Origin: Sulfuritalea sp.
GTDB taxonomy: Bacteria; Pseudomonadota; Gammaproteobacteria; Burkholderiales; Rhodocyclaceae
NCBI RefSeq assembly: GCF_017302275.1
Contig: NZ_JAFLDR010000040.1
Location: 1-34,467 of the forward strand
Direction: 5' to 3'
Length of the DNA: 34,467 nt
Position 1 is the first letter of the stretch; the number at the start of each line of letters is the position of its first letter. The position numbers were made by a program, and so were the translations under genes. Positions 5,640 through 15,988 of the stretch are shown here, one piece after another. A model generated the notes under the pieces. It worked only from the letters and a program-made list of their open reading frames with translations, made no database searches and was not told where the DNA came from.

Positions 5640-7541
5640 ATGCCGCCGGCAGTTGGTTCGACAACATCGCGTTCGTTCGTGTTGGACGGAATCGGTGCGT
5701 CGGTTGACCTGTTGGATCTTGCTCCCGTCGGCCATTTCATCCTGGGGCGCGACGGCCAATTCCGCTTCAGTAATGCAGAGGGCGCGCGACTCCTGGGGGA
5801 GGAACCGGTTGCCCTGATCGGAACGGATTTTGCCGGATTCCTCAAGGCGACGGATGCAGCCCGGTTCGAGACCTTTCTGTGCGACGTGTTTGCCGGAGCC
5901 GCGGCTACCAGGCACGAACTGGAACTGTCGCTGAATGGGCAGGCAGCGCGAATCCTCTGGATCTGCGCAACCGGCGACCCGGGACGGCAGGAATGTTCGG
6001 TGGTCGCGTTGGAAATCACCGGGCAGAAGCAGGTGGAACGCGCCCTGCGCGATTCCGAGCGGCGTTTCCGTGACATCGCCGCCATTTCCGCCGACTGGAT
6101 CTGGGAGGTGGATAGCAGTGGCCGATACACCTTTGTGTCGGACAGCGTGCAGACCTTGCTCGGCTATGTTCCGGAAGACATCATCGGCAAGACCGCCTTC
6201 GACCTCATGCCTCCCGACGAGGCGGGCCGTGTCGGCGCGTTGTTCGACACGATCGCCATCCGCGGCGAAGCCTTCCGCGACCTGCAAAACATCGTCCTCG
6301 ATGCACGCGGCGGGCGTCACGACACGCTGACCAACGGCACGCCGATCCGCGATCCGGACGGTACGGTGATCGGCTATCGGGGGGTCGACCGCGACGTCAC
6401 GCAGCAACGCCGGGCGGAAGCCGCCCTGGCCGCATCGCGCCAGCGCTTTCAGGACATCGTCGACACCACGGACGGCATCGTCTGGGAAGCGGATGCGCGG
6501 AGCTTCGACTTCACCTTCGTCAGCAAGCAGGCGGAGCGCCTGGTGGGCTACCCGATCGAAGACTGGCTGCGGCCGGGATTCTGGCTGGAACACCTGCATC
6601 CGGATGACCGGAACTGGGCGCCGGAGTATTGCAGGTCCTGCACCGAACGCCTGGAAAGGCACGAGTTCGAGTACCGCCTCCTCAGCCGCGACGGGCGCGT
6701 GGTCTGGTTGCACGATCTGGTGACGGTGGTGGCGGAGCATGGCGCGCCGCGCTGGCTGCGCGGGATCATGGTCGATATCAGCCGCCGTCGCAACGCGGAG
6801 GAGAGGCTGCGCGGGCTGGCGGACGAACTCGAAACGAAGGTGCAGGAACGGACGGCGCAGCTGCGCAGGATTTCGGCGCAATTGACCATGACCGAGGAAC
6901 GCGAACGCCGCATGCTTGCCGAAAGCCTGCACGATAACCTCTGCCAGATGCTGGCCGTGATCAAGATCAAGCTGACATCCCTGCCCGAGCAGTCGCAGGG
7001 TGCCGTGATAGGGGAGATCGTGGCACTGGTGGAACAGGCCGACCAGGAGGCGCGCCACATCACCCTGCAACTGAGCCCCCCCGTCCTGCGCACGCTCGGC
7101 CTGTTGCCGGCGCTGGAATGGCTGGCCGAGGAAATGAAGCGCGTGCATGGGCTCACGGTGCATGTCGAGATCGATAGCTGCGACAAGCGCCTGGTCGACG
7201 AGGTGCAAGCCGTGCTCTACCGTGCGGCGCGAGAGTTGTTGATCAACGTTACCAAACACGCGGGGGTCGCCGACGCCAGTCTCGCCTGCCTGTGCGACCG
7301 CAACCGCCTGGTGCTGATGGTGAGCGACGCCGGGCGCGGTTTCGATCCCGCGGAGCATTTCGGCGACTGGCCGGGACACAACAGCTTCGGCCTTCGCTCG
7401 ATCTACGAACGGATCGCCAACCTCGGCGGCGAGGTCGATATCGACAGCAGTCCCGGTAACGGCACCACGGTCACGCTGAGCGTGCCGCGTTGCATTGGCG
7501 AAATGGAGATATGCGATGATCCGAATAATGCTTGTCGATGA
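5640..7541 (+). CDS. three-PAS NarX-type sensor histidine kinase
   Basis: A 633-residue cytoplasmic kinase with no membrane segment. Three PAS domains occupy roughly 22-130, 140-265 and 270-390; the second and third end in PAC-like segments (GYRGVDRDVTQQRR, LRGIMVDISRRRN). A short coiled coil (about 392-415) leads to a HisKA_3 dimerization domain with the phosphoacceptor in ESLHDNLCQML (His431). A NarX/DegS-type HATPase follows, with RELLINVTKHAG, SDAGRGFDP and FGLRSIYERI. The start ATG 5640 has GGAG six bases upstream; an in-frame GTG at 5595 is less likely. The stop overlaps the following NarL-type regulator by 26 bp, which identifies its partner. Soluble multi-PAS kinases of this class sense internal redox or small-molecule cues; the cue here is not evident. 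Confidence 0.9.
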   Translation: MPPAVGSTTSRSFVLDGIGASVDLLDLAPVGHFILGRDGQFRFSNAEGARLLGEEPVALIGTDFAGFLKATDAARFETFLCDVFAGAAATRHELELSLNGQAARILWICATGDPGRQECSVVALEITGQKQVERALRDSERRFRDIAAISADWIWEVDSSGRYTFVSDSVQTLLGYVPEDIIGKTAFDLMPPDEAGRVGALFDTIAIRGEAFRDLQNIVLDARGGRHDTLTNGTPIRDPDGTVIGYRGVDRDVTQQRRAEAALAASRQRFQDIVDTTDGIVWEADARSFDFTFVSKQAERLVGYPIEDWLRPGFWLEHLHPDDRNWAPEYCRSCTERLERHEFEYRLLSRDGRVVWLHDLVTVVAEHGAPRWLRGIMVDISRRRNAEERLRGLADELETKVQERTAQLRRISAQLTMTEERERRMLAESLHDNLCQMLAVIKIKLTSLPEQSQGAVIGEIVALVEQADQEARHITLQLSPPVLRTLGLLPALEWLAEEMKRVHGLTVHVEIDSCDKRLVDEVQAVLYRAARELLINVTKHAGVADASLACLCDRNRLVLMVSDAGRGFDPAEHFGDWPGHNSFGLRSIYERIANLGGEVDIDSSPGNGTTVTLSVPRCIGEMEICDDPNNACR

Positions 7542-8160
7542 CCATACGATGGTCCGCGAGGCCCTGCGCGACGTTCTCGAGCAGGACAGCAACATGGAAG
7601 TGGTGGCGGCGGTCGGCGATGGCGAGACGGCGCTGCAGCTGGCTGCGGAACTGTCGCCCGGCGTGGTGGTGATGGACGTCGCCCTGCCGGGCCTGTCCGG
7701 CATCGAAACCACCCGGCGCCTGCGCTTGAAGCATCCCGAAATCAAGGTGCTGGCCCTGTCCACTTGTCTCGACCGCCGCATCATCCAGCAGATGCTCGAT
7801 GTCGGCGCCGCCGGCTACATCGCCAAGTCGGCGGCCGGGTCCGAGCTGAAGCAGGGCATTCGCAATGTGGTCAATGGCCGCAGTTACCTCTGTTCGGAGG
7901 TCGCCGCCCTGGTGGCGGATGGTTTGCGCGACCGTGGATCGGGGCCGGATTCACCGGAGGCGAGTTTGCTGTCGCGGCGCGAAATCCAGGTCGCGACGCT
8001 GCTCGCCGAAGGCAAGACCGCGCCGGACATCGCGGCCGAATTGCACATTGCCGCGAGCACGGTGGATGTCCATCGCCGCAACCTGATGCGCAAACTCGAT
8101 CTGCACAACGTGGTGGAATTGACCCGCTACGCGATCCGCAACGGGCTGGTGATGCCCTGA
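7516..8160 (+). CDS. NarL/FixJ-family response regulator
   Basis: A 214-residue regulator with an N-terminal receiver (Asp8, Asp9, phosphoacceptor Asp54 in VVVMDVALPG, a Ser in LALSTC, Lys in YIAKSAAG). Its C-terminal LuxR-type helix-turn-helix is LSRREIQVATLLAEGKT followed by STVDVHRRNLMRKL. The start ATG 7516 has GGAGA seven bases upstream and lies inside the end of the kinase gene. The 26-bp overlap implies coupled translation and a cognate pair. The target genes are unknown; the hypothetical genes and diguanylate cyclase downstream are candidates by proximity only. The gap to the next gene (218 bp) holds a TTCCGG-GTA-CCGGAA palindrome at 8192-8206 that could be a hairpin or binding site. 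Confidence 0.9.
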   Translation: MIRIMLVDDHTMVREALRDVLEQDSNMEVVAAVGDGETALQLAAELSPGVVVMDVALPGLSGIETTRRLRLKHPEIKVLALSTCLDRRIIQQMLDVGAAGYIAKSAAGSELKQGIRNVVNGRSYLCSEVAALVADGLRDRGSGPDSPEASLLSRREIQVATLLAEGKTAPDIAAELHIAASTVDVHRRNLMRKLDLHNVVELTRYAIRNGLVMP

Positions 8161-8381
8161 TCGGCCCGGCTGCCGTGGTTCGCGGCGCGGGTTCCGGGTA
8201 CCGGAAAGCCGGTAGCGCGAATACTCCTCGACGGGTATTACAAATCGTGCACGTCTGAAAGATACTTTCCAAAGGCGTCCGCCATGGACGAGCCCGGCCG
8301 ACAGCCGCTCGGTCACGTTCCGCGCCTTTGATCGCGGGCAGTTCCGCAGTGCAGGCCGGGCGATGTATACGAGGAAACATG

Positions 8382-8804
8382 ATGGGAGCAGTGAAGGTCG
8401 AGGCGCCCGAAAGGGAGTTGATTCCTGCGAGTGTCGAATCCGGAACTACCACCGCTAGGCGCGTGAGGCTTTCCCAGGCGCTCGCAGCGATGGCGAAGGC
8501 AAAGACGTCCGGCACGACGAGCCCGCCGAAACGGGCAGGAGGGAAGGGAAAGAAGCAGATCAAGCCGGGATTCCGCCGCTGCAAGCTCACGGCCGACGAC
8601 CAGGCGCGGGTTGTCGCACTCAAGCAGCGTCTTGAAATCCTCGGCCGGCGCACCAGGCGCGGCGACCTGGTTGGCGCCGGACTGTTGGCGCTGGCCGCAA
8701 TGAACGACGAACAGTTGCTGCGGACCGTGGCCATGGGCGCGATCGCCGAACTTCCGGGCCGCAACCGCAGGCGGCCTGGCGGCCACTCCGACCGAACCGC
8801 GTGA
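8382..8804 (+). CDS. basic hypothetical protein, possible DNA-binding C-terminus
   Basis: A 140-residue protein starting at one of two adjacent ATG codons (8379, 8382) behind GAGG; spacing favours 8382. The middle is rich in Lys, Ala and Gly (AKAKTSGTT, GGKGKKQIKPG). The C-terminal half, LTADDQARVVALKQRL with LGRRTRRGDLVGAGLLALA, has the strand-helix-helix look of a ribbon-helix-helix-like family that I associate with betaproteobacterial hypothetical proteins carrying a Lys/Ala-rich N-terminus. Nucleic-acid binding is inference from charge and this resemblance. It precedes a 76-residue gene by 8 bp and is probably cotranscribed with it and with the diguanylate cyclase. Confidence 0.7.
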   Translation: MGAVKVEAPERELIPASVESGTTTARRVRLSQALAAMAKAKTSGTTSPPKRAGGKGKKQIKPGFRRCKLTADDQARVVALKQRLEILGRRTRRGDLVGAGLLALAAMNDEQLLRTVAMGAIAELPGRNRRRPGGHSDRTA

Positions 8805-8812
8805 GGACGACC

Positions 8813-9043
8813 ATGGCACACGGAATCCAACCACTCAATGAACCTGTCCGGCTGTCGGCGGCGGGCGCCGCGGTGGAGATCGCCGGTGCCAGCGAAGAAT
8901 GTTTTCAGGCACTGGCGGGACGGGCGTCACACGGCGATCCGGCGGCGCAAAGCGAGTTGATTCGCCTGCGCCTCCCCTATCTCAACTGGACCTGCGCCGG
9001 CGGGTGGTCGCTCGACCGCGCGGCGCAGCCATCGCCATCATGA
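8813..9043 (+). CDS. 76-residue hypothetical protein coupled to a diguanylate cyclase
   Basis: The ATG at 8813 has GAGGA five bases upstream. The stop overlaps the next gene's ATG as ATGA (9040-9043), a standard coupling arrangement that supports the frame. The product contains a helical segment ECFQALAGRASHGDPAAQSE and LIRLRLPYLNW, and a low-complexity tail. No signal peptide, membrane span or catalytic motif is visible, and I do not recognise a family. The overlap suggests a product made together with the c-di-GMP enzyme, or a frame kept mainly for coupling. Confidence 0.55.
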   Translation: MAHGIQPLNEPVRLSAAGAAVEIAGASEECFQALAGRASHGDPAAQSELIRLRLPYLNWTCAGGWSLDRAAQPSPS

Positions 9044-10821
9044 GCCCCAGCGATCGGCACGGGCGGGGGTTCGGCGCGTCGAGCCCGGAGCGAAGCTCGT
9101 CAGCACCAAAGGCGGGAGCCTCGAGGAAACCGGCACGGCGCCAACACGGCGTCGGGCCGGACGCGCCGGAGGCATCAAAGCGGTTCCGCAACAACTACGC
9201 CGACTATTTCGAGTTTGCGCCGAGCGCCACTCTCGTGTTGGCGGAGGATGGAAAGATCGCCGGGGTAAATCGCGCCGCTGCCGCCTTGCTCGGCCTGTCG
9301 CGCGAGGATCTGCTGAACGTTCCGTTCGAGCGCTTCGTGGCGCCCGAGCAGCGGGCGGAGCTGCGCAGCAATCTGGCGGCGACGATGGACGGCAGTCCGC
9401 ATCAGGCCTGGGAACTGAGCCTTTTGCGCGGCGACGGCTCGTGCTTTGCGGGGCAGCTCGACGGAGCCCGCCTGACGCGCCGGGGCCAATCCCGGCTCGC
9501 GCTGGTCCTGTCCGACATCACCGCGCGCAAGCAGTCCGAGGCCGCGCTGCGGGAGCAGGAAGAGTTCTTTCACCTCATCGCCGAACGGCTCGGAGACTTG
9601 GTCGCCGTGCTCGACCTGGAGGGGCGGCGAATCTACAACAGTCCATCCTACCAGCGCCTTTTCGGCGATGGACGGAACCTGCGCGGCACCGATTCCTTTG
9701 CGGAAATCCACGAGGAGGACAGGCCCCGTATCCGCCGGGCATTTGCCGAAACCGTCAGGACCGGCGTCGGCCGCCGCGGCGACTACCGCTTCGTGCTGGC
9801 CGATGGTAGCGTGCGGGAGATGGAATCGATGGGCGATGTGATCACCGATGCCGACGGACGGGTGACGCGGGTGGTGGTGGTGTCCCGCGACGTCACCGAC
9901 CGCAAGCTCGCGGAAACCCAATTGCGAATCGCCGCGACCGCTTTCGAGACGCACGTCGCCATGATCGTGACCGATGATTGCGGCGTGATCCTGAAGGCGA
10001 ACCGGGCCTTTTCCGAACTGACCGGCTATGCGGCCGAGGAGGTGGTCGGGCTGACGCCGAAGTTGTTCCAATCGGGTCGCCACGATGCTGCCTTCTATGG
10101 ACGGATGTGGGACTGCATCCGGCGCAGCGGCTCGTGGCAGGGGGAAATCTGGAACCGGCGCAGGAACGGCGAAGTGTATCCGCAATGGTTGACCATCACG
10201 GCTGTGCCCGACGGCGGCGACGGCACGACGGACCACTACGTGGCGACGATGACCGACATCAGCGAGCGCAAGGCGGCCGAAGAGAGGATCCGGCACCAGG
10301 CACTCTATGATGACCTGACCCAGTTGCCCAACCGCCGCCTGCTGATCGACCGCCTGAAATGGGCGCTCACCGCATGTGCGCGCAACCGTCGATGGGGCGC
10401 ATTGATGCTGATCGACCTCGACCACTTCAAGGATCTCAACGACACGCATGGACACGACCACGGCGACCTTCTTCTGCAGCTGGTCGCGCTGCGTCTGGCC
10501 GGCTGCATCCGCGAGGTGGATACGGCAGCTCGCCTGGGCGGCGACGAGTTCGTGGTGATGCTGAGCGATCTCGGCGAGGACGCAGCGGAAGCCAGGCGCT
10601 GGGCCGCCACGGTGGGCAAAAAGGTCCTCGAGGCGCTGAACGGCAGCTATGACCTGTTCGGCAAGCAGTACCACGGCACACCGAGCATCGGCATCACGAT
10701 GTTCGACCATCAGCGCAAGAGCGTCGACGAACTGCTGAAGCAGGCCGACCTCGCGATGTACCGGGCCAAGGCCGATGGTCGAAATTCCCTGAGCTTCTTC
10801 GACCCCGAGGCCGTCGGCTGA
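9040..10821 (+). CDS. three-PAS diguanylate cyclase (GGDEF)
   Basis: A 593-residue soluble protein predicted to make cyclic di-GMP from two GTP. A basic, low-complexity N-terminus (1-45) precedes three PAS domains (roughly 50-165, 170-295, 296-415), the last with TDDCGVILKANRAFSELTGY and a PAC-like TDISERKAAEERI. The GGDEF domain starts with DDLTQLPNRRLL. It keeps the intact signature GGDEF (500-504), the metal-site ID(L)DHFKDLND, and an RxxD inhibitory site (Arg491-Asp494) at the standard distance, so product feedback is expected. No EAL domain follows. ATG 9040 overlaps the stop of the small gene before it, which decides the start. A terminator follows at 10837. Confidence 0.92.
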   Translation: MSPSDRHGRGFGASSPERSSSAPKAGASRKPARRQHGVGPDAPEASKRFRNNYADYFEFAPSATLVLAEDGKIAGVNRAAAALLGLSREDLLNVPFERFVAPEQRAELRSNLAATMDGSPHQAWELSLLRGDGSCFAGQLDGARLTRRGQSRLALVLSDITARKQSEAALREQEEFFHLIAERLGDLVAVLDLEGRRIYNSPSYQRLFGDGRNLRGTDSFAEIHEEDRPRIRRAFAETVRTGVGRRGDYRFVLADGSVREMESMGDVITDADGRVTRVVVVSRDVTDRKLAETQLRIAATAFETHVAMIVTDDCGVILKANRAFSELTGYAAEEVVGLTPKLFQSGRHDAAFYGRMWDCIRRSGSWQGEIWNRRRNGEVYPQWLTITAVPDGGDGTTDHYVATMTDISERKAAEERIRHQALYDDLTQLPNRRLLIDRLKWALTACARNRRWGALMLIDLDHFKDLNDTHGHDHGDLLLQLVALRLAGCIREVDTAARLGGDEFVVMLSDLGEDAAEARRWAATVGKKVLEALNGSYDLFGKQYHGTPSIGITMFDHQRKSVDELLKQADLAMYRAKADGRNSLSFFDPEAVG

Positions 10822-10836
10822 GGATAGCGCAACGGA

Positions 10837-10869
10837 AACGCCCCCGACGTTTTCCGTCGGTGGCGTTTT
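10837..10869 (+). terminator. rho-independent terminator after the diguanylate cyclase
   Basis: Arms AACGCC-CCCGACG (10837-10849) and CCGTCGG-T-GGCGTT (10854-10867), with one bulged base, flank a four-T loop. A short T tract follows. It lies 16 bp past the diguanylate cyclase stop. Confidence 0.75.
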
Positions 10870-10912
10870 GTCCGGACCTGCAAGAGTCGGCGCTGGTGGC
10901 ACGGCGCCAAAC

Positions 10913-10934
10913 AAAAAACCCCGCCGCAGCGGGG
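10913..10934 (-). terminator. rho-independent terminator after acnB
   Basis: Read leftward, GC-rich six-base arms (10929-10934 and 10919-10924) enclose a four-base loop, followed by a run of T (A6 on the plus strand, 10913-10918). It sits 22 bp beyond the acnB stop and closes the mdh-lyase-acnB unit. With the terminator at 10837 it insulates two convergent units. Confidence 0.82.
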
Positions 10935-10956
10935 CTTCTTGCTGCCTCGAACCGGT

Positions 10957-13575
10957 TCAGGACGTCACGCCATCCGCCACTTCCTTGAACTCGGCGATCT
11001 GGTCGAAGTTCATGTAGCGATAGACGTCGGCGGACTTGGCTTCCAGCGTCTTGACCTGCTCCATGTACTCGGCCACGGTCGGGATCTTGCCCATCAGCGC
11101 GCAGACCGCCGCCAGTTCGGCCGACGACAGATAGACACGGGTGTCGATGCCCAGCCGGTTCGGGAAGTTGCGTGTCGAGGTCGACACCGCCGTGCTGCCC
11201 TTCTTGATCTGCGCCTGGTTGCCCATGCACAGGCTGCAGCCGGGCATCTCCATGCGCGCACCGGACTTGCCGAGCACCGCGTAGTAGCCTTCCTCGTTGA
11301 GGATCATGGCGTCCATCTTGGTCGGCGGCGCGACCCACAGGCGGGTCGGAATGTCGGTCTTGCCGTCGAGGATCTTGCCGGCGGCGCGGAAGTGGCCGAT
11401 GTTGGTCATGCAACTGCCGATGAAAACCTCGTCGATCTTCTCTCCCTGCACGGCGGAAAGCGGCTTGACGTCGTCCGGATCGTTGGGGCAGGCGAGCAGC
11501 GGTTCCTTGACGTCGGCGAGGTCGATTTCGATCACGGCGGCGTACTCGGCGTCGGCGTCAGGCTGCAGCAGCGTGCCCTTGGCGATCCAGTCCTCCATGG
11601 CGGCGATGCGGCGCGCCAGGGTGCGCTTGTCCTCGTAGCCCTCGGCGATCATCCACTTCATCAAGGTGATGTTGGAGCGCATGTACTCGACGATGGGTTC
11701 CTTGTTCAGGCGCACCGCGCAGCCGGCGGCGGAGCGTTCGGCCGAGGCGTCGGTGAGTTCGAAGGCCTGTTCCACCTTGAGCTCGGGCAGGCCCTCGATT
11801 TCGAGGATGCGCCCCGAAAAGATGTTCTTCTTGCCCTGCTTGGCGACGGTCAGCAAGCCCTGCTGGATGGCGTAGTAGGGAATCGCATTGACCAGGTCGC
11901 GCAGGGTGATGCCGGGCTGCAACTTGCCCTTGAAGCGCACCAGCACGGATTCCGGCATGTCCAGCGGCATCACGCCCGTGGCGGCGGCGAAGGCCACCAG
12001 GCCCGAGCCGGCGGGGAAGGAGATGCCGATCGGGAAACGGGTGTGGCTGTCACCGCCGGTGCCGACGGTATCCGGCAGCAGGAAGCGGTTGAGCCAAGAG
12101 TGGATCACGCCGTCGCCCGGCCGCAGGCTGATGCCGCCGCGGGCGGTGATGAAGCTGGGCAGGGTGCGGTGGGTCTTGACGTCGACCAGCTTCGGGTAGG
12201 CGGCGGTGTGGCAGAAGGACTGCATGACGAGATCGGCGGAGAAGCCGAGGCAGGCGAGGTCTTTCAGTTCGTCGCGGGTCATCGGGCCGGTGGTGTCCTG
12301 GCTGCCGACCGAGGTCATGCGCGGCTCGCAGTAGGTGCCCGGGCGGATGCCCGCTTGTTTCCCATTTGCTTCGGGCATGCCGCAGGCACGGCCGACCATC
12401 TTCTGCGCCAGGCTGTAGCCCTTGCCGGTGTCCTTGGGCGCAACCGGCAGGCGGAACAGCGTCGAGGCGGCAAGGCCGAGGAACTCGCGGGCCTTGGCGG
12501 TGAGGGCGCGGCCGATGATCAGGTTGATGCGGCCGCCGGCACGGACTTCGTCGAGCAGGACTTCCGACTTGTAGTCGAAGGTCGAGATCGTCGCGCCGCC
12601 CTTCTCCACCTTTTTGTCATAGGGGAAGATGTCGACCACGTCGCCCATGGCCATCTGCGCGACATCGCACTCGATGGGGAAGGCACCGGCGTCTTCCTGG
12701 GTGTTGAAGAAAATCGGGGCGATCTTGCCGCCGAGGCAGAAGCCGCCGTAGCGCTTGTTGGGGACGAAGGGAATGTCGTCGCCGGTCCACCAGATCACCG
12801 AGTTGGTGGCCGACTTGCGGCTGGAGCCGGTGCCGACCACGTCACCGACGTAGGCGACCGGGTGGCCCTTCTTTTTCAGGTCCTCGATCAGCTTCATCGG
12901 GCCGCGCTCGCCGGGCTTTTCAGGCGTAATGCCGTCGCGTGCATTCTTCAGCATGGCCAGGCCATGCAGCGGGATGTCGGGGCGGCTCCAGGCGTCGGGG
13001 GCGGGCGAGAGGTCGTCGGTGTTGGTTTCGCCGGTGACCTTGAACACGGTGACGGAAATCTTCTTCGGCACTTCAGGGCGCGAGGTGAACCATTCGGCAT
13101 CGGCCCAGGATTGCATCACGGCCTTGGCGTTGCTGCTGCCCGCCTTGGCTTTTTCGGCGACGTCATTGAAGTAGTCGAACATCAGCAGCGTGCCCTTGAG
13201 CGCCTTGGCGGCGGCGGCGCCGCACACGGCGTCGTCGAGCAGGTCGATCAGCGGCTTGACGTTGTAGCCGCCGACCATGGTGCCAAGCAGTTCGGTCGCC
13301 TTTTCGCGGCTGATCAACGGGCACGCCGTCTGGCCGACGCCAGCGCTCTGCGTACCTGCGGCAACTTTCGCCAGGAACTCGGCCTTGACCTTGGCGGCGT
13401 CATCGACGCCGGCCGGCACGCGGTGCGTGATCAAATCGACCAGCGTGGTCTCCTCGCCCTTGGGCGGGCTCTTCAGCAGTTCGACCAGTTCGCTGGTCTG
13501 CTGCTTGGTCAGGGGCAGGGGCGGAATGCCGAGGGCAGCGCGTTCGGCGACGTGTTGGCGATAGGCTTCAAGCAT
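10957..13575 (-). CDS. acnB: aconitate hydratase B
   Basis: An 872-residue [4Fe-4S] enzyme interconverting citrate and isocitrate, close to the usual AcnB length of about 865. The N-terminus [20 protein letters not shown] is typical of AcnB. The iron-sulfur cysteines are Cys722 in GSCMTN and Cys780/Cys783 in [10 protein letters not shown]. The swivel domain contains [10 protein letters not shown] and [12 protein letters not shown]. The start ATG 13575 is preceded by GAGGA at seven bases; a longer in-frame reading upstream would run into the lyase gene. It is the last gene of a leftward unit with mdh and the CitE-like lyase. AcnB apoproteins can bind RNA in other bacteria; nothing here tests that. 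Confidence 0.97.
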   Translation of the reverse strand: MLEAYRQHVAERAALGIPPLPLTKQQTSELVELLKSPPKGEETTLVDLITHRVPAGVDDAAKVKAEFLAKVAAGTQSAGVGQTACPLISREKATELLGTMVGGYNVKPLIDLLDDAVCGAAAAKALKGTLLMFDYFNDVAEKAKAGSSNAKAVMQSWADAEWFTSRPEVPKKISVTVFKVTGETNTDDLSPAPDAWSRPDIPLHGLAMLKNARDGITPEKPGERGPMKLIEDLKKKGHPVAYVGDVVGTGSSRKSATNSVIWWTGDDIPFVPNKRYGGFCLGGKIAPIFFNTQEDAGAFPIECDVAQMAMGDVVDIFPYDKKVEKGGATISTFDYKSEVLLDEVRAGGRINLIIGRALTAKAREFLGLAASTLFRLPVAPKDTGKGYSLAQKMVGRACGMPEANGKQAGIRPGTYCEPRMTSVGSQDTTGPMTRDELKDLACLGFSADLVMQSFCHTAAYPKLVDVKTHRTLPSFITARGGISLRPGDGVIHSWLNRFLLPDTVGTGGDSHTRFPIGISFPAGSGLVAFAAATGVMPLDMPESVLVRFKGKLQPGITLRDLVNAIPYYAIQQGLLTVAKQGKKNIFSGRILEIEGLPELKVEQAFELTDASAERSAAGCAVRLNKEPIVEYMRSNITLMKWMIAEGYEDKRTLARRIAAMEDWIAKGTLLQPDADAEYAAVIEIDLADVKEPLLACPNDPDDVKPLSAVQGEKIDEVFIGSCMTNIGHFRAAGKILDGKTDIPTRLWVAPPTKMDAMILNEEGYYAVLGKSGARMEMPGCSLCMGNQAQIKKGSTAVSTSTRNFPNRLGIDTRVYLSSAELAAVCALMGKIPTVAEYMEQVKTLEAKSADVYRYMNFDQIAEFKEVADGVTS

Positions 13576-13618
13576 GGTGGGGTCCTCGCGTTGGAATGGT
13601 GTTTGACAGCGGTCGGGG

Positions 13619-14644
13619 CTAGTGGTTGCGTTCAGCCCCGGAATTGAAAAAACGGGTGCGCGCCTCGGCGGGCAAAGCCGCACCCGTGGCATGGGCTCTG
13701 CGCAGCAGTTCCCAGTAGTAGCGATAGGAGGCGCGGTCGTGAAGTCTGCCTTCCCAGGAAATCGGCCCCCAGTCGGCATTCTGCGCGGCGAGCAGGATGC
13801 CGGCGGCTTCCGTCACTTCGACAAAATCGGGGCGCATGGCTTCGACGATGGGCTGGATCTGGCGCGGATGGATGCTCCACATGCGCAGGAAGCCGAACTC
13901 GCGGCGGGCGCGTCGCGCATCGTCGCGGACGATGTCGGGATCATTGAGTTCCGTGGTGACGTTGTGTGCCGGCACCACGCCGTTGCCCAGCGCCGCGGCG
14001 GCGATTTCGCACTTCGCGCGCACCACCAGCGGATGGGTGAACTGGTCCGGCGAGCGCATCGCACTGCCGGGTATCGCACCGTGGTGCGCGCTGACGAAAT
14101 CCATCAGGCCGAAATCGATGGTTTCGACACGGGGCAGCGCGGCGATCTTCCACGCTTCATGCAGCGCGCCGGGCGTTTCGATCAGCACATGCACCGGTAT
14201 TTCGCGGGCTATGCCGTGACGCGCGCGAAGGTCATCCAGTGCCTCGATCTGCGTCAGCGCGTCGTCGGCGCAGTTCACCTTGGGCAGCACAATGTAGGCG
14301 ACCTGAAGGCCGGCGCGGCCGATGATGATTTCGAGATCGGCGCACCAGTGAGCGTGCGTGATGTCGTGGATGCGCGCGCCGAAGCGGCCGTGGCGATTGG
14401 CCGGGTCGAGGACCAGGCCGGCGATCATGCCCGCATGCTCGGCCTCACGGCCTGCCGGCGCGCCGTCTTCGCAGTCGCCGGTAATGTCAAACACCGAGCG
14501 TTCGTCGATGGCGAGTTCGACTTGCAGTTGCAAGGCCTTGCGCAGGTTCTTTTCCGAGCCGGCGTAGTGTTCGCAGGCGGGAAGGGCGGGGAAGGGCTTT
14601 TCCCCGCGATACAGGACTTCGGCAGGATGCAGCGCCGCGTTCAC
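13619..14644 (-). CDS. HpcH/HpaI aldolase / citrate lyase beta-like protein
   Basis: A 341-residue TIM-barrel protein of the CitE-like CoA-ester lyase superfamily. Visible features: [12 protein letters not shown] (the acidic metal/substrate loop), [17 protein letters not shown], and [13 protein letters not shown] near the C-terminal half. The family includes citryl-, malyl- and methylmalyl-CoA lyases or thioesterases. The substrate is unknown here, and no citrate lyase alpha or gamma subunit gene is nearby. It lies between mdh and acnB, suggesting a role around C4/C6 acids or malyl-CoA. The start is GTG 14644 without an evident ribosome site. A 15-codon frame (14688-14641) with a strong GGAGGG begins in the mdh stop codon and ends overlapping this GTG, so translation may be coupled. 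Confidence 0.85.
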   Translation of the reverse strand: MNAALHPAEVLYRGEKPFPALPACEHYAGSEKNLRKALQLQVELAIDERSVFDITGDCEDGAPAGREAEHAGMIAGLVLDPANRHGRFGARIHDITHAHWCADLEIIIGRAGLQVAYIVLPKVNCADDALTQIEALDDLRARHGIAREIPVHVLIETPGALHEAWKIAALPRVETIDFGLMDFVSAHHGAIPGSAMRSPDQFTHPLVVRAKCEIAAAALGNGVVPAHNVTTELNDPDIVRDDARRARREFGFLRMWSIHPRQIQPIVEAMRPDFVEVTEAAGILLAAQNADWGPISWEGRLHDRASYRYYWELLRRAHATGAALPAEARTRFFNSGAERNH

Positions 14645-14687
14645 CGTGGCTTGAGCCCGGCGCCAGCGTTCATCCCGCCGCCCTCCA

Positions 14688-15677
<990 letters not shown>

Positions 15678-15795
15678 TTGTAGGACTCCTGTATCAGTTT
15701 GAATCGATTGGTCGAGACAGCGGTAAATTAGCGGTTCCGCGGGCAGGGCGTGGTGCCGGAAGCGCCGCGAATGATACGTCAGGTTTCGGGCCCAA

Positions 15796-15824
15796 ATTTT
15801 AGAAGCAATGTTGCGCTGTGTCAA
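15796..15824 (-). promoter_or_regulatory. sigma70 promoter of mdh
   Basis: Read leftward: TTGACA (15824-15819), exactly 17 bp, then TAAAAT (15801-15796). This is a consensus -35 with a one-mismatch -10 at optimal spacing, about 120 bp upstream of the mdh ATG. It implies a leader of roughly 110 nucleotides. Confidence 0.82.
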
Positions 15825-15849
15825 TATCCAATTATTATCTTATATAAGA
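15811..15849 (+). promoter_or_regulatory. candidate gntR promoter with 12-bp palindromic operator
   Basis: A perfect palindrome TCTTATATAAGA (15838-15849) lies in the mdh/gntR divergent region, next to a direct repeat ATAAGAC-ATAAGAC (15845-15858). A possible rightward promoter is TTGCGC (15811-15816), 16 bp, TATTAT (15833-15838), which the palindrome would overlap. It also sits 13 bp upstream of the mdh -35. GntR-family proteins bind short palindromes as dimers, so this is the best local operator candidate. Confidence 0.4.
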
Positions 15850-15988
15850 CATAAGACACACTCTAGACGGGCTCCTGAAAATATGTTCAAATGACGCCAT
15901 GCCGCAATCTGACGCACCCCCAAAGGGCAACTCCACCGGTACACATCGGTCCGGCGCCGCAACGGCGACGTCCCACAAGGGAGGCGCG

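Noticed and set aside
10939-13647. Long rightward open frame opposite acnB (902 codons)
   Set aside because: It mirrors acnB codon positions in high-GC DNA; its translation is His/Asp/Arg/Gln-rich without family motifs.
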